15,658 nucleotides of DNA, taken from positions 1-15,658 of the forward strand of contig JAPXLT010000093.1 of assembly GCA_033809415.1 (NCBI GenBank). Reading direction: 5' to 3'. Each line of letters opens with the position of its first letter. Positions within the stretch are counted from its first letter, which is position 1. The position numbers were made by a program, and so were the translations under genes. The notes under the pieces were generated by a model that had not been told where the DNA came from, searched no databases, and saw only the letters and a list, made by a program, of their open reading frames with translations. The stretch is from JAQVUB01 sp033809415. Its GTDB lineage: Bacteria; Verrucomicrobiota; Lentisphaeria; Oligosphaerales; Oligosphaeraceae. This document shows, in pieces, positions 14,251 to 15,658 of the stretch.

Positions 14251-14298
14251 CGCAGCAGGTTCCCTTCGAGGCCAAATGCGAGCCCGCATCCTCTGATG

Positions 14299-15408
14299 TC
14301 ACAGATCAATATTGAATATATACAGCCAAAGGCTGGATTTTCCATAATAAATACGCGCCTCCGCCGTCGTCCCTGGCGGTATATCATGTTCCCCCGGATC
14401 GAAGCTGCAATAGGCCATCCGGTAGGTCGTTTTGCCGTCGCTCTGGATGACATTGCGCAAATATTCCACTTCTCCCCAGAAATAATTTCGGATCAATCCC
14501 TTGTAAGGTGCCAAGCGGGCACGATAGGGCTGCCCCACCCCCACTTTGATCGCATGGCGTTCGCTGATGCGCAGTTTCAACACCTGCTTGTCACCGCCGA
14601 ATATTTCATAGATGACGCTGCTTGGGGTAAGCAATTCACCGACGACGAATTCATAGCGCACGACCATGCCTCCGATCGGCGCACGGATCAAACGGGTCTG
14701 CAATCTGGCTTCCACCCGGCGCACCGCATCTTCCAGTGCCCGCAATTCATTGGCCAAAGCTGCGATTTCCTGATCATACTTGTTGCGGTCGCGTTTCAGC
14801 AGTTCCTCATAGATGGTAAAGTCCTTGTTCTGCAAGGAGGTCAGCGTGACCCTGGCCAGCTGCTCTTTCAAGCGGTCGTCCTCCAGATTGTTGGCGGCTT
14901 TCAGGCCTTTGGCAACCAGCTCGCTGGTCAGCTTCAGGCGTGTCTGGGCATTTTGCAGCTGCAACTCCGCAATGGCTATGTTATCTTTGTGGGCGCGCTG
15001 CTGTTCCGTCAGCTCCACGCCTCGGCGTTCGAGATCGATCGCCATTTCCGCCTTGCGGCGCTCCATCTCCGTCTGCAACCTCGAGACGCGCGCCTTCGTC
15101 TCGGCAAGCAAGGCCTCTTCCTCTTCGGAATTCAGCTGCACCAGGACTTCGCCAGGCTCGACAATCTTGCCGCTTTTGACCAGGATCTTGCTGACGATCC
15201 CGGTCACTGGCGGGCGCACCTCGGCATAATCCTCTGTCGTGACATAGCCCGAAGCCACCGTATAACGATCCAGCTTGATCAAACTGCCGGCAGTGATGAC
15301 AGCTGCCAGCAGCAGAAAAATGATCAGCAGAATTATGTTTCGCCGCTTGCGAGCCTGAATTTTGCTCAGCGGCAATTCTTCCCCGGTTGTTACTCGAAGA
15401 TCACCCAT
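14299..15408 (-). CDS. HlyD/RND-type periplasmic adaptor (membrane fusion protein)
   Basis: The 369-residue protein has one N-terminal membrane helix (24-46, IILLIIFLLLAAVITAG), a lipoyl half (VRPPVTGIVSKILVKSG, 64-80), a long coiled coil (about 95-235) and the returning IRAPIGGMVV (241-250) with a beta-barrel part after it. This is the HlyD layout: the protein bridges an inner-membrane transporter and an outer-membrane channel. SD AAGGAA (15414-15419) lies 5 nt before ATG, so the start is firm. It is first in the operon with the two half-exporters, implying tripartite export across both membranes. No TolC-like gene is in view. Confidence 0.92.
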   Translation of the reverse strand: MGDLRVTTGEELPLSKIQARKRRNIILLIIFLLLAAVITAGSLIKLDRYTVASGYVTTEDYAEVRPPVTGIVSKILVKSGKIVEPGEVLVQLNSEEEEALLAETKARVSRLQTEMERRKAEMAIDLERRGVELTEQQRAHKDNIAIAELQLQNAQTRLKLTSELVAKGLKAANNLEDDRLKEQLARVTLTSLQNKDFTIYEELLKRDRNKYDQEIAALANELRALEDAVRRVEARLQTRLIRAPIGGMVVRYEFVVGELLTPSSVIYEIFGGDKQVLKLRISERHAIKVGVGQPYRARLAPYKGLIRNYFWGEVEYLRNVIQSDGKTTYRMAYCSFDPGEHDIPPGTTAEARIYYGKSSLWLYIFNIDL

Positions 15409-15494
15409 TTTCGTTCCTTACCCCTAACTGACTGCAATCACCACCCTGCACCCTTCGATTTTTCGGTGATGGGAATCGCTGATCAGAATGATCC

Positions 15495-15620
15495 GTCCGA
15501 CCTGTCCGACCTGTCCGACCTGTCCGACCTGTCCGACCTGTCCGACCTGTCCGACCTGTCCGACCTGTCCGACCTGTCCGACCTGTCCGACCTGTCCGAC
15601 CTGTCCGACCTGTCCGACTA
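15495..15620. repeat. 9-bp tandem array GTCCGACCT, 13 perfect units plus one variant
   Basis: Thirteen identical 9-bp units are followed by GTCCGACTA. It lies 86 bp upstream of the HlyD start, so the operon promoter must lie between it and the gene, within it, or beyond it. A short heptamer remnant (CACCCTGCACCC, 15442-15453) lies between array and gene. Long frames read through it are artefacts of a period divisible by three. Confidence 0.95.
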
Positions 15621-15625
15621 ACCTG

Positions 15626-15658
15626 CCCCCCGCACCCCGCACCCCGCACCCCGCACCC
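15626..15658. repeat. Heptamer tandem array CCCCGCA, at least 4 units (cut by right edge)
   Basis: CCCCGCA units continue to the last base, so the array may extend further. The minus strand gives GGGGTGC, the same unit as 7796-7820 in the opposite orientation, and fits a quadruplex pattern. Confidence 0.9.

Noticed and set aside
14296..15621. A 441-codon plus-strand open frame.
   Set aside because: It is antisense to the clear HlyD gene and ends in the 9-bp array (DLS repeats); it has no SD or family features.

Overview
The window looks like a chromosomal piece of a Lentisphaerota-type bacterium (Victivallis/Oligosphaera-like). That is an inference from gene families, not a database match. 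The main pointers are a type II pseudopilin with an FTLIELLVVIAIIAILA start but no glycine before the cleavage site and with an H-X9-DG motif, a secreted DUF4838 glycoside-hydrolase-like protein, an M55 peptidase, and intergenic regions packed with 7-, 9- and 11-bp tandem repeats. No rRNA, tRNA, CRISPR array, phage module or origin was recognised.

Layout, left to right. (1) 1-385: the N-terminal part of a zinc-ribbon, transposase-like protein on the minus strand, leaving the window at its left edge, with a two-step hairpin over its ribosome binding site. (2) 530-4515, minus strand: a heptamer array, a large DUF4838 protein whose signal peptide is separated from the rest by a +1-frame break near a G7 tract, about 530 bp of structured repeat DNA, and a pseudopilin-like gene. 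(3) 4842-5291, plus strand: a pRiA4b ORF-3-like protein. (4) 5412-7636, minus strand: an amidohydrolase and an M55 D-aminopeptidase, the latter flanked by directly repeated composite modules. (5) 7640-8707: about 1.07 kb without a gene, made almost wholly of tandem arrays, a three-hairpin element and interspersed repeats. (6) 8708-10345, plus strand: a FecE/BtuD-type ABC ATPase without a visible permease, then a TIM-barrel sugar isomerase/epimerase. (7) 10418-15408, minus strand: an export operon of an HlyD-type adaptor and two ABC half-exporters whose asymmetric motifs mark them as a heterodimer of the TM287/288 (BmrCD) type. (8) 15409-15658: a near-perfect 9-bp array and the start of another heptamer array.

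The enzymes (DUF4838 protein, amidohydrolase, M55 peptidase, sugar isomerase) fit a heterotroph degrading polysaccharides and peptides, but only 14299-15408/12484-14250/10418-12418 and perhaps 8708-10345 look like operons. The repeats are the most unusual part. Heptamer arrays with a G-quadruplex pattern begin 0-7 nt after the stop codon of three unrelated minus-strand genes. An 11-bp repeat fills the place of a ribosome binding site between the two exporter genes. A three-hairpin element occurs twice with compensatory changes.
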